From contig JAJRVQ010000134.1 of NCBI GenBank assembly GCA_024277255.1, forward strand, positions 62,001-126,000: DNA of 64,000 bases, given 5' to 3'. Both the position numbers and the translations under genes were made by a program. The notes under the pieces are model-generated. The model was not told the DNA's origin, ran no database searches, and saw only the letters and a list, made by a program, of their open reading frames with translations. The stretch comes from Acidobacteriota bacterium. GTDB taxonomy: Bacteria; Acidobacteriota; Thermoanaerobaculia; Multivoradales; SZUA-115. How positions within the stretch are numbered: the first letter of the stretch is position 1; every line of letters starts with the position of its first letter. Positions 51,542 through 64,000 of this stretch are shown one piece after another.

Positions 51542-52777
51542 CTACAGCCCTTTCTTCTCACCGATCACGGCGTAATCTTGATGGCCGAAGAGGAGGTCGT
51601 CGAGCCGATCCCGCAGCCGGTTGAGGTCGTCGGCCAAGGGGCGTACCGATTCGGGCAGCGCTTCGACGTCCGCCTCCGGCAGCCGCTGACTGAGCGGGAA
51701 GGGGCGCAGGTCGAGTTGCTCGACGGGGTCGAAGCCGGCGAGCCGATAGGAGAGCTTGAGACTGTCGGGGTGGATCGGACGGCGGTGGGTTGGATCGAGC
51801 CAGAAATTGCGCGCCGCGACCACCAGCGAGAGCGGGTTGGGGGTTTCGAGAATCAACAACCCGCCCGGTTTCAGTGCTCTCCAGGCGAGCCTGACCAGCC
51901 GGTCGAGCGACTCGGCAGGCAGGTGCTCGATGACATGAAACGAGACGATCGCTCCCTGAGCGCCGGGGGGAAGCGCCGCCAACGCCTCGAAGAGGTCGCC
52001 CTCTTCGGCCTCTAACCCACGTCGCCGGCAGTGAGCGACCATGCTCGCGCTGGCGTCGACACCGCGGGCCACCAAGCCGTGAGCGGCCAGCAGCGCCAGC
52101 GACTCACCCCGCCCACAACCGAGGTCGAGCACCTCTCCACGGCCTTGCAGCCGTTCCAGGTAGGGGCGCAGCCGCTCGCCGATCTCCTCCTCTGTTCCCC
52201 GAAAGCTGCGCTCGAGTTCGAGGTATCCCACCTCTTCGGCGGCTCTTCTCAGTGCTGAGACAGGCTCGGGGGCTCCTCGTGCAACTCCGGTCTCAGCTGC
52301 CGTCTCAGCAGTGCTCTCCTCCACCACCGCTAGGGCACCGCCGAGGCTCTCCGCCAGATCCCGCGCCTGGCGCCGGTAGAGATCGACCTTCTGGTCGAGG
52401 CGGGCAAAGAGCGCATCATTGTGACGGACGACGCCGGTGATTCGCTCGGGCAGAGAGCCTTCCAAATCACCCACGCGCTCGGCGAGGCCAAGGTCATCGC
52501 GGCCTTCGAGGTGTTCCAGCAGGATCAGATTGAAGATCCTCTGACGCTCCCAAAGGTCGTTCTGCGGAATGCGGACGAACGGCCTGAGCAGCCGTTTCCC
52601 GAGGACCAAGAGGAATCCCAGGAAACCACGATGACTGCGGACCGGGAACTCCCCATCCCGCGCCCACAGCCAACGCCAGCGAGACAGGTCACGGGTCGGC
52701 TCGCCGAGGAACTCTTCGATCCTCGGCTCGCCGCCCTGTGACTCCGCCAGCGAACCCGAACCGCGCTCGCCGGTCAC
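51542..52777 (-). CDS. Class I SAM-dependent methyltransferase with N-terminal coiled-coil
   Basis: GEVLDLGCGRGESLALLAAHGLVARGVDAS...HVIEHLPAESLDRLVRLAWRALKPGGLLILETPNP. Confidence 0.88.
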   Translation of the reverse strand: MTGERGSGSLAESQGGEPRIEEFLGEPTRDLSRWRWLWARDGEFPVRSHRGFLGFLLVLGKRLLRPFVRIPQNDLWERQRIFNLILLEHLEGRDDLGLAERVGDLEGSLPERITGVVRHNDALFARLDQKVDLYRRQARDLAESLGGALAVVEESTAETAAETGVARGAPEPVSALRRAAEEVGYLELERSFRGTEEEIGERLRPYLERLQGRGEVLDLGCGRGESLALLAAHGLVARGVDASASMVAHCRRRGLEAEEGDLFEALAALPPGAQGAIVSFHVIEHLPAESLDRLVRLAWRALKPGGLLILETPNPLSLVVAARNFWLDPTHRRPIHPDSLKLSYRLAGFDPVEQLDLRPFPLSQRLPEADVEALPESVRPLADDLNRLRDRLDDLLFGHQDYAVIGEKKGL

Positions 52778-52783
52778 GAAAAC

Positions 52784-53233
52784 CTAACTCTGATCCGGTA
52801 CCACGGAAACCGTCACCTCTGCGATCACCTCCGGGTGGAGGTCGACGCGCACCGTGTGGTCTCCCAACGTCTTGATGCCGCCGGCCAGATCGATCTTGCG
52901 GCGATCGACGGTGAAGCCCTTGCTTTCCATCGCCTCGCCGATCTCGGACGCGGTCACTGAACCGTAGAGCGTCTCGGTCTCACCGACCTTCTTGGCAATC
53001 GAGATCTTGAGTTCGCCGAGTTGCGCCGCGATCGCCGCCGCCGCATCGCGCTCGCGCATGTGACGGGCGTCGATCTTGTTGCGCTGCTCTTCGAAGTACT
53101 TGCGGTTTCCGGGCGTCGCTATCAACGCCAAACCCTGCGGAATCAAGAAGTTGCGAGCGAATCCGTCGCGAACCTTCTTGACCTCGCCGCGCTGGCCCAG
53201 GTGGCGCTGATCACTAAGCAGTATGACTTCCAT
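52784..53233 (-). CDS. rplI: 50S ribosomal protein L9
   Basis: MEVILLSDQRHLGQRGEVKKVRDGFARNFLIPQGLA. Confidence 0.97.
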   Translation of the reverse strand: MEVILLSDQRHLGQRGEVKKVRDGFARNFLIPQGLALIATPGNRKYFEEQRNKIDARHMRERDAAAAIAAQLGELKISIAKKVGETETLYGSVTASEIGEAMESKGFTVDRRKIDLAGGIKTLGDHTVRVDLHPEVIAEVTVSVVPDQS

Positions 53234-53242
53234 CAGGGCCTC

Positions 53243-53482
53243 CTAGTCGGTGGTGAAGGGCAGCAATGCCAGATGACGGGCGCGCTTTATCGCCGTTTGC
53301 AGCATGCGCTGGTGGCGCGCCGAAGTGCCGGTAATCCGCCGCGGCATGATGGTTCCGCGCTCGGGCGTGTACTGCTGCAGCAGCTTGACGTCCTTGTAGT
53401 CGATGTACTCGATACCGTCGGCAGTGAACTTGCAGACCTTGCGACGGCGGTAGAACGTCTTCTTTCGTCTTCTCGGGGGCAT
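53243..53482 (-). CDS. rpsR: 30S ribosomal protein S18
   Basis: [50 protein letters not shown]. Confidence 0.97.
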   Translation of the reverse strand: MPPRRRKKTFYRRRKVCKFTADGIEYIDYKDVKLLQQYTPERGTIMPRRITGTSARHQRMLQTAIKRARHLALLPFTTD

Positions 53483-53485
53483 ACT

Positions 53486-53851
53486 CTACTCCTCTACTAC
53501 CATCTCGGCAGGCTCGGGCTGCTTCTTGCCCTTGCTCGCCTGGCGCTTCAAGTCCTTGTCGGTTCGCACCGTCAAGAAGCGCAAGATCTTCTCGTTCTGC
53601 CCCATGCGTTTCTCGACTTCGACGAACGGGCTCTTGCCATCCACCGTCAGATAGAGAAAGACATAGCGACCTTCGTTGAGTTTGTTGATCGGGTAGGCGA
53701 GCCGGCGCTTGCCCCAGCTCTCGACTTTGTCGATGGTGACACCCTCCGTCGCGGTGAGCATCTCCTGGTACCCGTCCGTCAACTCCGCCGCCTCATCTTC
53801 CGAGAGTCGGGGGTCGATGATGAACCCTAATTCGTACGTACGTGCAGCCAT
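53486..53851 (-). CDS. rpsF: 30S ribosomal protein S6
   Basis: YELGFIIDPRLSEDE...WGKRRLAYPINKLNEGRYVFLYL. Confidence 0.95.
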   Translation of the reverse strand: MAARTYELGFIIDPRLSEDEAAELTDGYQEMLTATEGVTIDKVESWGKRRLAYPINKLNEGRYVFLYLTVDGKSPFVEVEKRMGQNEKILRFLTVRTDKDLKRQASKGKKQPEPAEMVVEE

Positions 53852-54046
53852 TGGACCTCCCTATGGCCTTGACAGTCCCGCTCGTTTTCTACGGAACAGA
53901 GAGGTGAACGTGGTCGGATCCTGAGCGGCGCTCGGTGGACCCGTCAGTCAGAAGCGCTGATTCTATGAGTTTTCCGCGAAAAGGCAATGGCGATCTGAAC
54001 TTCGCGTGCCCAACGCCGCACGGCGCCGGGCACGCTAGCCCAGGAG

Positions 54047-56113
<2,067 letters not shown>

Positions 56114-56196
56114 CTTGTCCACTCTATTTCTCCTCCAGAGTCCGCGCACCACCCGAGTCGATGGCACCCAAGGTTCTGATTGTCCACCACAAAAAA

Positions 56197-56847
56197 CTAA
56201 CTATTGAAGCTGTTCATCGCCGCCTCGACTCCCTCCGCGAGCCACAGCTCGCAGGCGTCGGCGGCGCGCATTGTCATCGCCTCGACCACGGCAACTTCGT
56301 CGGAGGCGAAATCCGACAAGACGAACTCGGCCAGATCGCTCGTCTCCTCCACCGCCGAATCTTCGTCGCCGGCGTTGGCCTGCTGTCCGATGCCGAGCCG
56401 CAAGCGCGGTATCTCCTGGCTGCGCAGGCTCTCGATGATCGATTCCAAGCCACGATGGCCCCCCGGACTTCCCCGCCGGCGCAGGCGCAGCTTTCCCAAC
56501 GGCAGATGAAGGTCGTCGAAAACCACGAGCGTCTCGGCCGGCTCGAAGCCGCGCAGTTCGGCAAGACAGCGAACAGCGTAGCCACTGCGGTTCATATAGG
56601 TCTGTGGTTGAGCCAGCACGAGGGTTTCATCAGCGACGACGCGAGCCATGCATTGCTCGCCCTTCAGCTGCCAGTTGCGGCGGCGGGCGATCTCCTCGAT
56701 GACGCCAAAGCCGACGTTGTGGCGAGTTTTTCGGTACCGATCGCCCGGGTTACCGAGACCGACGATCAACTTCGGTCTCGGCTCCCTGCGAGCGCCTGCT
56801 ATATCGGGGTTCACAGCCAACTCGGGATCTGCGGTGGGATCGGACAT
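56197..56847 (-). CDS. pth: Aminoacyl-tRNA (peptidyl-tRNA) hydrolase
   Basis: [28 protein letters not shown]...[10 protein letters not shown]...[12 protein letters not shown]. Confidence 0.96.
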   Translation of the reverse strand: MSDPTADPELAVNPDIAGARREPRPKLIVGLGNPGDRYRKTRHNVGFGVIEEIARRRNWQLKGEQCMARVVADETLVLAQPQTYMNRSGYAVRCLAELRGFEPAETLVVFDDLHLPLGKLRLRRRGSPGGHRGLESIIESLRSQEIPRLRLGIGQQANAGDEDSAVEETSDLAEFVLSDFASDEVAVVEAMTMRAADACELWLAEGVEAAMNSFNS

Positions 56848-56915
56848 AGAACTCGAGGGCGCAGGCTTGCCGAGGCTACGCACTTGCCGCGCGCCCATCG
56901 AGCCGCAAGTTGGGG

Positions 56916-57581
56916 TCAGTCTCCGGCCTCTTCCTCCTGATCGCGACCGATGACCTCCGGCTCGTCCTGCGCCGCCTCCAGCAAGCCCTCTTCCTCCTCG
57001 GCCTCCGCTTCCTCAGCCACCCTCGGCTGAGCGATGGAGACGATCACGCGGTCTTCGCTGTCGAGCAGTTCGACACCCTTGGGCATCTCGATCGCCCCGG
57101 CCTCGGCGTGCTGGCCGATGTGCAGTGCGGAGACATCCAACTCGAGATGGTCCGGAATGTCGCCCGGCAAGCACTCCACTTCCAACTCGCGAGTCACAAA
57201 GTCGAGGACACCTCCGTCGGTCTTGACACCGACCGCTTCGCCCAATAGTTCAATCGCGACTTGGACGTGGAGCTTCTGATCCATCAACACGCGCTGAAAG
57301 TCGATGTGTTGGATGATGTCGGTCTGCGAATCGACTTGCATCTCCTTGATCATCGCGTGCCGGCTCTTCTTGCCGCCTTCGAGCTTGAGGAGGAAAATTG
57401 TGTTCTCCCCCGAGCCGGAACGCAGCATCGAAAGAATCGTCGGGCGATCGACTTCGATCGCCACCGTATCTCTGCCCCCTCCATAAACCACGGCCGGTAT
57501 CTTGCCGGCAGCGCGGGTTCGCCGGTTGGCGTTCTTACCCAGATTCTCTCGTTGTGCTACTTCGATCGTCAGTTCACTCAT
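56916..57581 (-). CDS. rplY: 50S ribosomal protein L25/general stress protein Ctc
   Basis: AQRENLGKNANRRTRAAGKIPAVVYGGG...HIDFQRV; C-terminal Ctc domain. Confidence 0.93.
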   Translation of the reverse strand: MSELTIEVAQRENLGKNANRRTRAAGKIPAVVYGGGRDTVAIEVDRPTILSMLRSGSGENTIFLLKLEGGKKSRHAMIKEMQVDSQTDIIQHIDFQRVLMDQKLHVQVAIELLGEAVGVKTDGGVLDFVTRELEVECLPGDIPDHLELDVSALHIGQHAEAGAIEMPKGVELLDSEDRVIVSIAQPRVAEEAEAEEEEGLLEAAQDEPEVIGRDQEEEAGD

Positions 57582-57606
57582 TGCCTGTTCCTTCGCGGCC
57601 CTCCCC

Positions 57607-58548
<942 letters not shown>

Positions 58549-58663
58549 AAGACTTACCAACGGCCGATAGGTGGCTGTATTCCCCGTCGTTTGTCATCTC
58601 GGTATCCGCGGCGGATCGCCGCTGCCTTGCTTTCACCGCTAACCCAGAATGGCCAATTCTAAA

Positions 58664-58738
58664 TGGCTGGGGCGGTAGGATTCGAACCTACGGTAGCCGG
58701 AACCAAAATCCGGTGCCTTACCACTTGGCCACGCCCCA
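58664..58738 (-). tRNA. tRNA-Gln (anticodon UUG), CCA encoded
   Basis: TGGGGCGTGGCCAAGTGGTAAGGCACCGGATTTTGGTTCCGGCTACCGTAGGTTCGAATCCTACCGCCCCAGCCA folds as a cloverleaf; loop TTTTGGT. Confidence 0.97.
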
Positions 58739-58872
58739 TGTAGAGATTCATTCCGCGCCAGCACCCGCGGACCATTTCCGGACTGTGGCTGATTCAATCA
58801 GATTCTTCGGCTCAAAGTAAGTGGCTAGCCTCCAGGACGGGCAATTCGTCGACCACGGAGTAGATCGAGCTG

Positions 58873-59457
58873 CTACGTAAAGGTCCAGAACGAGTCGCTG
58901 AGGTGACGCTCCTCGACCTCTTCGAGTGTCGTCTCCTCCGGACTATCCGCCGATGCGACGCTGTCCGCGGCAGCCACGGCGGGGGCGGCGGGGGTTTCGA
59001 CGGCCTTTTCGACCTGTTCACGGTTCACCGCGACGGGAAGGTCTATCGCGCCACTGTGCAGAGAATCGGCTACCGGCGGCATCGGCGGCGCAGCCCCGCT
59101 ATTGCCGCTTGGCGGCTCTGCCGCGACCACTCGCCGTTGGCGGCGAGCGGCGGAGGCCTTGCGGCGAGGTGGCGGCGAAGCGGCAGCCCCCTTTTCGCCC
59201 CGCTCCTCCAAGACCCGTTCGTACTCGGCCAGGATCTGAGATTCGATCGAGCGCCGCGTCTCGTTGTTCAGCGGATGTGCCACGTCCTTGAACTCGCCGT
59301 TCTTCTTCTTACGGCTCGGCATACTGATGAACAGACCCTCGCGGCCATGGATGATTTTGATGTCGTTGACCATGAAACAGCCATCAAAAACCACGGACAC
59401 AAAGGCCTTGAGCTTCTCTTCATGAACGGGAAAGACCTTGACCTCAGTGATCTCCAT
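58873..59457 (-). CDS. spoVG: SpoVG-family RNA-binding regulator with long disordered C-terminal extension
   Basis: MEITEVKVFPVHEEKLKAFVSVVFDGCFMVNDIKIIHGREGLFISMPSRKKKNGEFKDVAHPLNNETRRSIE. Confidence 0.93.
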   Translation of the reverse strand: MEITEVKVFPVHEEKLKAFVSVVFDGCFMVNDIKIIHGREGLFISMPSRKKKNGEFKDVAHPLNNETRRSIESQILAEYERVLEERGEKGAAASPPPRRKASAARRQRRVVAAEPPSGNSGAAPPMPPVADSLHSGAIDLPVAVNREQVEKAVETPAAPAVAAADSVASADSPEETTLEEVEERHLSDSFWTFT

Positions 59458-59700
59458 CTACGAACCCTCCCCTTGCGCTTTCCGATTGGTGCCGGAAAGG
59501 CGAGATTTCTAGCCTCCCAAGAAGCTCCGCAAGAGCGAAGAGCCAGTTCGACGGCCGACCGGTCGCTTGCGTCGCCTAGATAAACTAATCCGCTGCCGTA
59601 GCCGAGGAGAAATCCCCTCGGCCACCACCCAGTGTCGAACTACGGTTTCGGATCTTGCGGCCAATCGTAGAGGTCGCTCGGCCCCAGTGTCAACCGCCGG

Positions 59701-60504
59701 TCAACCGCGCCCGGCGCAGCTCGAGGTGTAGCTCGCCGGCACCGGCGGTGGCGAAGGCAGCCGCGCCATCGGCTCGCGGACAACTTCTCGCCACCTGATC
59801 TGCACCCCGGCGCCGCGCTGGGAGAGGATCGCCTCGTTACCCGTACCGTTCCACCAGGCGACGGGTTCTCCCCGCTGCCATACGGTCCACTTGAGAAGGC
59901 GACCGTTCGACGCCTGGTATGTCCATCTCTTGCCCTCATCGTCGAGATACTCGCCTGCGGGTTCGAGCCATTCGGCGGGCGGCTCCGGTAGTCGGCCGAG
60001 CAAGAGGGCCGGCAGCGCGGTAAAACGAAACGGTGAAAGCGGCACCGCGGCAAGTTCGATGGTGCCGGCAAACCGGCAGTAGGCAGAATTGCGATGATCG
60101 AGCCACAGCCCTTCATCGACTTCAACCGAAAGGCTCCACACCGCTCGCCCGAACAGGTCGGCGGCCGACAACCGGTAGCGGTCCGGCGCCGCCAACCACA
60201 AGGTCAGCCGCAATCCCACCTCGCCCTCCGGACCGTCGTAGCGCAGCCGAAAAAGACGCTGGCTGCCCAAGTCGGCGGCCGGGATCTGCCAGGCGCCCGC
60301 CCCCGCCTCCGCTGTCTGAGAGGTGGCAGCCGGTGGAGCGACGGGAACACCGCCGGCGGGGGCGGGGGGCGGCAGTGAGCTGCACGCCAGAAAAGTCGCC
60401 GCCATCAACGCCATCGCGACCGGAGCAATCCGCAGCGGCCGGCCTCGCCGCTGAGCGGTCACGGTGATAACGACACCACTGCCCACCACCTGACAGCGGT
60501 CCAC
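59701..60504 (-). CDS. Putative outer-membrane lipoprotein (LolB/DUF4292-like)
   Basis: Lipobox FLACSS; FRLRYDGPEGEVGLRLTLWLAAPDRYRLSAADLFGRAVWSLSVEVDEGLWLDH pattern; start uncertain. Confidence 0.5.
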   Translation of the reverse strand: MDRCQVVGSGVVITVTAQRRGRPLRIAPVAMALMAATFLACSSLPPPAPAGGVPVAPPAATSQTAEAGAGAWQIPAADLGSQRLFRLRYDGPEGEVGLRLTLWLAAPDRYRLSAADLFGRAVWSLSVEVDEGLWLDHRNSAYCRFAGTIELAAVPLSPFRFTALPALLLGRLPEPPAEWLEPAGEYLDDEGKRWTYQASNGRLLKWTVWQRGEPVAWWNGTGNEAILSQRGAGVQIRWREVVREPMARLPSPPPVPASYTSSCAGRG

Positions 60505-60523
60505 GAAGCCTCGATACGACGGC

Positions 60524-62476
60524 TCATTCCGGCACGGAGAGCTCAGCCTCCAACGCCGCGAGCTTCTTGCTCAGCTGATCGGCGTTGGTCGCGCTCAGCC
60601 CTTCGTCCAAGGCCAGCGCCTGACGGTACAACTCACTCGCCCGACCGCTGTCCCCCATCGCGGAGTAGACGTCGCCGAGATGTTCAAAGACCGTCGGGTC
60701 ATCCGAGATCAATCGCGCCGCCCGCTCAAGGTAGTCGCGGGCGCTCTCCAGGTCGCCACGCTGGAAGTGCACCCAGCCTAGTGAATCGATAAACGCGCCG
60801 TTGTCGGGGTCGATGGCCACCGCCTTGTTGATCATGCGCAACGCTTCGTCGAGCCTCTCAGCCCGCTCCGCCCACATGTAGCCCAGGTAGTTGAGCGCCG
60901 GAGCGAAGTCCGGGTTCGCCTTCAGCAGCGTACGAAAAGCCTCCACCGACTCCTCGATCTTGCCGGCCCGTTCGTACGCGGAACCGAGGAAGTAGCGGGC
61001 CTCGGCCGATTCCTCGTTGCCGGCGACGATCTTCTCCAACAGATTGATCGCCTCAGCGTAGCGCTCCAGCCGCTGATAGACCAGGGCGGCTTGCAGCGCG
61101 CCCTCCGCAGCTTTCGACTGGCTGAGCCGCGTCAGCAGCTGTACCCCTTCCTCGTCCCTTCCCATGCGAATCAGGGTTTCGGCCCGCTTGGCCAAGAAAC
61201 GGCCGTCCTCCTGCTCGGGGAGGAAACCGAGTGCCTCGTCGCTACGCCCGAGTTGGGTCAGTGCTTCGGCGTAGAGCAACCTGAGCGGAGCCGTCATCTC
61301 CGAATCGGCATCACCGAGGATCGGTCGCAGAAGATCCACCAATTCCTGCCAGTTGTTGTGACCGGCGTGGAGCTGGGCCAACTCGAGGCTCAGCCCCCGG
61401 ACACCGCCGTCATCTCCGGCACTTCGCCGGCGCTCGATCATCCCGCTCAGTAGCCGAACAGCCTCGACGTTGAACCCGTCTCGGTCCATCAGACGAGCGA
61501 CCGTGGCGGCCATCGCCAGTTTCTCGGTGGCCTCTTCGGTCCCCGCTTCGAGGGTGTCCAGGGCTTCATCGTTGCGGCCGAGTACCGCCAGGAGCAAGAT
61601 CTTCAGCCCGCCAGCGGCCGAGAAGTCGCCCGCTAGCAGCTGGTCGATCTCCTCGGTGGCCTGCTCGAGATCACCGGCTTGATAGAGTTCATAAGCGAGT
61701 CGCTGGCGCAACTCCGGGGTCTCGGTCCCGATCCCCTCGCGCAGCGTTTCGGCGGCAGCGCCATGATCTCCACGCTGCGCCTGAAGGTCCGCCAGGCTAA
61801 TCCGCGCTTGGAGCGATTCCGGCTCCAGGGTCAGCACTTCCGCCAGCAGCCCTTCAGCATCTCGGCTGCGCCCTTCCCGCATCCGCTGGGTCACCAATAG
61901 ACCCAGCGCTTCGCCGAACAGCGACTCCGCCATGCTGTTGCCGGGAATGGCATGGCGCACCTTGCGCAAGGCCTCGACCGCCTCCCCGAAACGGTCAGCT
62001 CCCAAGTAAAGCTGCCCGAGCGGCAGCAATATCTGCAGCTCCTCCGGCCGGAGTATGCGCGCGGCTTCGAATGCCTTGGTGGCTTCAGCCGCCCACGCTT
62101 CATCTTGGTCAGCGAAGTTCATGAAGACGTTACCGACCTCGGAGAGAATGTCAAAATCCTGCGGAGCCAGTTGGGCAGCCTCTTTGGCCAGCTTCGCGGA
62201 GCGGTTGAAACGCTCGTTGCGTTGCGCCGGCGAAACCGTAAAGCGGCCCAACCTGGCCAACAGAGTGGCCATCTCGACCCTGACGTAGCCATCTTGCGGA
62301 GCCAAGCGCAACGCTTCCTCGAAGGATTCCAGAGCCTCGCCATAGGATCCTTCGGAGGCCGCCAAGCGAGCGATGGCGAAGTAGTAGGCGGCGTCCGCGA
62401 TCTCCGCCGCTCGCGCCGACTGAGCGATCACTGGGGCCAAGAAAAGAACAGCGAGTAGAACCAGGTGCTTTTTCAC
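60524..62476 (-). CDS. Exported tetratricopeptide-repeat protein
   Basis: Signal peptide; many TPRs incl. ALNYLGYMWAERAERLDEALRMINKAVAIDPDNGAFIDSLGWVHFQRGD. Confidence 0.85.
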   Translation of the reverse strand: MKKHLVLLAVLFLAPVIAQSARAAEIADAAYYFAIARLAASEGSYGEALESFEEALRLAPQDGYVRVEMATLLARLGRFTVSPAQRNERFNRSAKLAKEAAQLAPQDFDILSEVGNVFMNFADQDEAWAAEATKAFEAARILRPEELQILLPLGQLYLGADRFGEAVEALRKVRHAIPGNSMAESLFGEALGLLVTQRMREGRSRDAEGLLAEVLTLEPESLQARISLADLQAQRGDHGAAAETLREGIGTETPELRQRLAYELYQAGDLEQATEEIDQLLAGDFSAAGGLKILLLAVLGRNDEALDTLEAGTEEATEKLAMAATVARLMDRDGFNVEAVRLLSGMIERRRSAGDDGGVRGLSLELAQLHAGHNNWQELVDLLRPILGDADSEMTAPLRLLYAEALTQLGRSDEALGFLPEQEDGRFLAKRAETLIRMGRDEEGVQLLTRLSQSKAAEGALQAALVYQRLERYAEAINLLEKIVAGNEESAEARYFLGSAYERAGKIEESVEAFRTLLKANPDFAPALNYLGYMWAERAERLDEALRMINKAVAIDPDNGAFIDSLGWVHFQRGDLESARDYLERAARLISDDPTVFEHLGDVYSAMGDSGRASELYRQALALDEGLSATNADQLSKKLAALEAELSVPE

Positions 62477-62506
62477 TCCTAAAGCTTAGCAATCTGACAT
62501 CGTCCT

Positions 62507-62534
62507 TTACAAGCCGAAGGGGCGTTTCTATAAT
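62507..62534 (+). promoter_or_regulatory. Putative sigma-70-type promoter for the 62610 gene
   Basis: TTTACA - 16 bp - TATAAT. Confidence 0.6.
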
Positions 62535-62609
62535 CGGCTCCTCTCTGGTAAGTAGCTTCCTGACAAGGAGTTAGGATGCTCCATAGGTGGTCGGAAGGGA
62601 ACCCTGCGA

Positions 62610-63716
62610 TTGGCTGTCTCGAGCAAGCCGGCAAACTCCATCGGCGAATACCTGACCGACCGCGGTTGGATCAGTGGTGTCGAGCTTCACTACGCTCGGC
62701 AGAGCCAGGGCCAGCTGGGCGGCCGGTTGGAGACTTGTCTTTTGGCGCAACGAGCGCTCGATGAAGAGCAACTCCTCGAGGCACTGTGTGAGTTTCACCG
62801 CCTTCCGGCGGCGGATGCCCATGACCTCCATCGCGCCTCCGACGAGGCCCTGCGGGCGGTGCCTGCGGAGGTTGCGCGGCGGCTGAGGGCTGTGCCCTTC
62901 GGTATCGTCGGCGACGAGTTGTGGGTAGCGGTCGAGACCGCCGCCGACGAGTCGATCGGCGCCGAGCTGGCTTCCATCACCGACCTGCCGATCCGACTGC
63001 ACATCTCTTCGGAGCCGCGTATCGCCGAGGCTCTCGAGCGCCACTACGATGTCGCCTGCTCGCAGCGAATTCGCCAGCTGCTGCCCCGCCTCGACCGCAA
63101 GGCGGCGGAACCGACGGCGGCTCCCGTCTTGGCCTCTTCGACCCAGGAGCGTGCGCCGGCGACCAGCGCACCGCAGTCGGATAGCGGTATCAATGTCATC
63201 CCGGCGGGCGTCCTGTCGGCCTTAGAGCGACGTTTGACCCACACCCGCACCTCGCAAGAGATTTTCACCACGCTGCTCGACTACTTTGGCCGTGAGTTCC
63301 GCCGAGTGGCGATCTTTCGCCTCTCGGTCGATCTGGTCCAAGGCTGGATGGGCCGCGGCGGCGACATCGACGAGAAGAAGCTGCGCCAGCTGAGACTGAA
63401 GCTGGACCAACCTTCGGTCTTCCTCAACCTGCTGCAGGGCGCCCCATTCCACCTCGGCACCCTGCCTCCCATGGACACGCACGACGCACTTGCCGCAACC
63501 CTCGGCGGCAGCCTGCCGACCGAGACTCTACTCCTCCCCATCCGGCTTGCCGGCCGCTTGGTGGCGGTGGTTTATTGCGATCGGGGAGAGCAAGGAATGG
63601 CCGGTATCGACCTCGGAGAACTGCAACGAATGGCGGCTGTGGCGGCCACTTCTCTGGAGCGCCATCTACTCCACAGAAAACTTCGTAAAACGTGGGCAAT
63701 GCGCGGCTTACGTTGA
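62610..63716 (+). CDS. MshEN/GspE-N-like domain protein with C-terminal GAF-like region, no ATPase
   Basis: GEYLTDRGWISGVELHYARQSQGQLGGRLETCLLAQRALDEEQLLEALCEFHRLPAAD; C-terminal LLLPIRLAGRLVAVVYCDRG; TTG start. Confidence 0.6.
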   Translation: MAVSSKPANSIGEYLTDRGWISGVELHYARQSQGQLGGRLETCLLAQRALDEEQLLEALCEFHRLPAADAHDLHRASDEALRAVPAEVARRLRAVPFGIVGDELWVAVETAADESIGAELASITDLPIRLHISSEPRIAEALERHYDVACSQRIRQLLPRLDRKAAEPTAAPVLASSTQERAPATSAPQSDSGINVIPAGVLSALERRLTHTRTSQEIFTTLLDYFGREFRRVAIFRLSVDLVQGWMGRGGDIDEKKLRQLRLKLDQPSVFLNLLQGAPFHLGTLPPMDTHDALAATLGGSLPTETLLLPIRLAGRLVAVVYCDRGEQGMAGIDLGELQRMAAVAATSLERHLLHRKLRKTWAMRGLR

Positions 63717-63741
63717 CACCCCTAGGTGCCATTGCTACACT
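63713..63741 (+). promoter_or_regulatory. Strong sigma-70-type promoter for the HU/IHF gene
   Basis: TTGACA - 17 bp - TACACT, 24 nt upstream of the ATG; -35 overlaps the preceding stop codon. Confidence 0.75.
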
Positions 63742-63764
63742 CTGCGCCGCTTTCTGGAACACCA

Positions 63765-64000
63765 ATGATCAAGGCTGACATCATCAACCGCGTGGCGGAA
63801 GAATCCGACGTGGCGCGGGTCAAAGCAGCGGTTGCCGTCAACACGATTATCAGCGCCATGAAGCAGGCTCTCTGCGACGGCAAGCGCATCGAGCTGCGTG
63901 GTTTCGGCGTCTTTCAGGTGCGAGATCGCAAGAAGGGAGTCGGCCGCAATCCGAAGACCGGCGTCGAGGTGGCGATAACCCCAGGCAAGACCGTCCGCTT
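63765..64000 (+). CDS. HU/IHF family DNA-binding protein (truncated by window end)
   Basis: MIKADIINRVAEESDVARVKAAVAVNTIISAMKQALCDGKRIELRGFGVFQVRDRKKGVGRNPKTGVEVAITPGKTVRF; absent from the ORF track because no stop is in the window. Confidence 0.95.
   Translation, partial: MIKADIINRVAEESDVARVKAAVAVNTIISAMKQALCDGKRIELRGFGVFQVRDRKKGVGRNPKTGVEVAITPGKTVR

Noticed and set aside
53243-53851. Missing ssb between rpsF and rpsR as a notable anomaly
   Set aside because: Gene order rpsF-rpsR-rplI without ssb is common in many phyla

Overview
High-GC bacterial chromosomal window, probably Acidobacteriota-like (ADOP-type permease, general gene complement); the taxonomic call is inference. Most of it is dense protein-coding sequence: glyS/glyQ, recO, mgtE, an M16 peptidase pair, clpB with a CbpA-like DnaJ, uvrB/uvrC, rpsF-rpsR-rplI, hppA, pth, rplY, prs, tRNA-Gln(UUG), spoVG, and an HU/IHF gene cut by the window end. 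I saw no CRISPR array, rRNA, prophage or intact transposase. The least ordinary parts are: (1) a minus-strand locus at ~17.6-22.3 kb with a patatin, a phasin-like protein, a PhaR-type regulator and two ArsA/Get3-like ATPases. One ATPase keeps the signature lysine (GKGGVGKS) and the other has lost it (GAGGVGKT). The promoters share a TnCCGC-N3-GCGGCA palindrome, and there is no PHA synthase in the window. (2) A MamK-like actin, an Amidase_3 and a PilZ-TM-AMIN fusion protein in one strand-consistent cluster. (3) A repeat-rich 430-bp intergenic island at 8489-8917 with a 196-bp MITE-like element and two covarying hairpins. (4) A bacterial homologue of queuosine-tRNA mannosyltransferase upstream of three orphan pseudopilins. 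(5) A 4-hydroxybenzoyl-CoA-reductase-like molybdoenzyme. (6) A likely 1-nt frameshift in a small gene upstream of saccharopine dehydrogenase. Family assignments come from reading the translations; no searches were run.
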